The notes under the pieces: model-generated
Database searches by the model: none
What the model saw: the letters and a program-made list of their open reading frames with translations, nothing else
Told to the model about the DNA's origin: nothing
Assembly: GCA_025352865.1 (NCBI GenBank)
Contig: JANXSB010000151.1
Location: forward strand, 1 to 6,642
From: Chthoniobacter sp.
GTDB lineage: Bacteria; Verrucomicrobiota; Verrucomicrobiia; Chthoniobacterales; Chthoniobacteraceae
DNA: 6,642 nt
Reading direction: 5' to 3'
Made by a program: the position numbers and the translations under genes
Shown: one piece after another, positions 6,093-6,642 of the stretch
Layout: the number at the start of each line of letters is the position of its first letter
How positions within the stretch are numbered: position 1 is the stretch's first letter

Positions 6093-6333
6093 GTCCGCGA
6101 TCAAACCGCGCCCCGCACCCACGGGCAAGACGCATTGACGCGCCCGCCGCCGCCCCGCGAATTTTCCGCCTGCGCAATCGCGCCTTGAAGCTCATCCTCC
6201 AGAATGAACCGGCAGGCCGCATTCACGCGCCGCCGCATTGGCTCCAGGCGGTCCCGCCCCTCACCACGAAGCTCAGCTTCCCCGCGCAAATACGGCGTTG
6301 CCAAGTCCTCAACTCGCAACAAGAGTGAAAGCC
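6093..6333. other. Divergent intergenic region between amylase and toxin-antitoxin genes
   Basis: This gap must serve leftward initiation of the amylase cluster and rightward initiation of the antitoxin gene. I find no convincing -35/-10 pair for either. Rightward, TTGCCA (6298-6303), 17 bp, AAGAGT (6321-6326) is a weak match that would place the transcription start almost on the antitoxin ATG. A dyad, GAAGCT-C-AGCTTC (6268-6280), lies 53 bp before that ATG and could be an autoregulatory operator. A minus-strand frame (6101-6322) lacks an ATG at its full length, has no visible domain and is not accepted as a gene. Confidence 0.45.
6268..6280. promoter_or_regulatory. Possible operator dyad upstream of the antitoxin gene
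   Basis: A perfect 6-bp inverted repeat with a 1-base centre, in the gap before a VapBC-type operon. Such operons are usually repressed by the antitoxin or the toxin-antitoxin complex binding palindromes near the promoter. A single short dyad is weak evidence and the promoter itself is uncertain. Confidence 0.25.
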
Positions 6334-6546
6334 ATGAGCACGCGCGAAATCATCGCAGAACTGCCTCACCTCACGGTTGCCGAACTCCATGCCGTCGGGC
6401 AGCGGATCGTTGAATTGACCTCCCGTCAGACAACCGGTGCCGGTCCCGGATTGCACGCCGAACGCGTCGCGGGACACCTCGTCCTCGCCGGCCCGCGGGT
6501 TGTCCGTCAGGCGGAGGTCGAGGCGATCCTGGACGAGTTTCCGTGA
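6334..6546 (+). CDS. VapB-type antitoxin of a toxin-antitoxin pair
   Basis: A 70-residue protein. Residues 1-30 (TREIIAELPHLTVAELHAVGQRIVEL) form a predicted helical segment of the kind seen in small antitoxins: a Leu-Pro-x-Leu turn and a second amphipathic helix. The C terminus, LVLAGPRVVRQAEVEAILDEFP (49-70), has the pattern of a toxin-binding tail, with an acidic-hydrophobic end. I cannot assign a named DNA-binding fold (AbrB, ribbon-helix-helix or Phd). The assignment rests mainly on its partner: its stop codon overlaps the GTG start of a PIN-domain protein in GTGA. The ATG at 6334 is preferred because the frame upstream (to 6238) is Pro/Arg-rich and unlike an antitoxin. Only a weak purine stretch precedes it. 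It should neutralise the toxin by binding it and probably represses its own operon (family knowledge). Confidence 0.75.
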   Translation: MSTREIIAELPHLTVAELHAVGQRIVELTSRQTTGAGPGLHAERVAGHLVLAGPRVVRQAEVEAILDEFP

Positions 6547-6642
6547 CCTGGCTGCTCGACGTTTCCGCCCTCGTCGCGCACCTCGTGCAGAGTCACGAAC
6601 ACCATGCTCGCGTGAACGCCTGGTGGCCGGGGCGGGCGCCGT
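6543..6642 (+). CDS. vapC: PIN-domain ribonuclease toxin (VapC-type), N-terminal part (cut by window edge)
   Basis: The reading frame opens with GTG at 6543-6545, overlapping the antitoxin stop by 4 bp, and stays open to the window end (33 codons). The translation starts VTWLLDVSALVAHLVQSHEH, followed by HHARVNAWW. LLDVSALVAHL is the first strand and helix of a PIN domain, with D6 the first of the conserved metal-binding acidic residues. The H-x-x-H-x-R-V-x-x-W segment is also usual in VapC toxins. VapC proteins cut RNA, often tRNA or rRNA, when the antitoxin is lost. The remaining acidic residues lie beyond the window, so whether the toxin is intact cannot be judged. The GTG start and overlap suggest translation coupled to the antitoxin. 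Confidence 0.8.
   Translation, partial: MTWLLDVSALVAHLVQSHEHHARVNAWWPGRAP

Noticed and set aside
6093..6128. Longer amylase start at 6126-6128
   Set aside because: It would put 12 residues, including an Arg, in front of a complete signal peptide. The ATG at 6090-6092 starts the signal directly. No Shine-Dalgarno favours either.
4287..6188. Plus-strand open frame of 633 codons opposite the amylase
   Set aside because: It is antisense to a GH13 enzyme with all catalytic motifs. Its translation is rich in Arg, His, Pro and Val, as expected from reading GC-rich codons backwards, and shows no domain.
6101..6322. Small minus-strand gene upstream of the amylase
   Set aside because: It needs a TTG start for full length, or an ATG at 6236-6238 giving 45 residues. 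There is no ribosome site and no recognisable domain, and its Gly run comes from GC-rich sequence.

Overview
The window is GC-rich, from a Gram-negative bacterium: it encodes outer-membrane beta-barrels and several proteins with signal peptides. The mix (inverse-autotransporter-like barrels without a passenger, secreted glycosidase-type enzymes, a VapBC-type pair, no clear Shine-Dalgarno sites) fits Verrucomicrobiota. That is a judgement from gene style, as there is no taxonomic marker here.

All but the last 300 bases or so read leftward. In transcription order on the minus strand: a secreted GH13 alpha-amylase (4164-6092); an atypical NAD(P)-binding SDR protein (3304-4167) joined to it by a 4-bp ATGA overlap; a secreted TIM-barrel glycosidase-like protein split by a beta-sandwich insert (1623-3257), 46 bp further on; a 363-residue inverse-autotransporter-type beta-barrel (438-1529) with its own promoter and a strong intrinsic terminator (357-400); and the first 69 codons of a close paralogue of that barrel (1-207), cut by the window edge.

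On the plus strand at the right end, diverging from the amylase, is a VapBC-type toxin-antitoxin pair: a complete 70-residue antitoxin (6334-6546) and the start of a PIN-domain toxin (6543 to the window end), sharing a 4-bp GTGA overlap. The 241-bp gap 6093-6333 should hold both divergent promoters, but I cannot fix them.

The amylase, the SDR protein and the TIM-barrel protein look like a small carbohydrate-processing cluster: two exported enzymes and one cytoplasmic oxidoreductase-fold protein. The barrels downstream appear to be separately controlled, since both have a matching upstream block (TTGAC-type -35, 17-bp spacer, hairpin at the predicted mRNA 5' end, 21-nt A/C-rich linker to ATG). 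The most unusual content is this tandem pair of passenger-less barrels with a duplicated leader, and the uncharacterised TIM-barrel enzyme. No CRISPR array, tRNA, rRNA or insertion sequence was seen.
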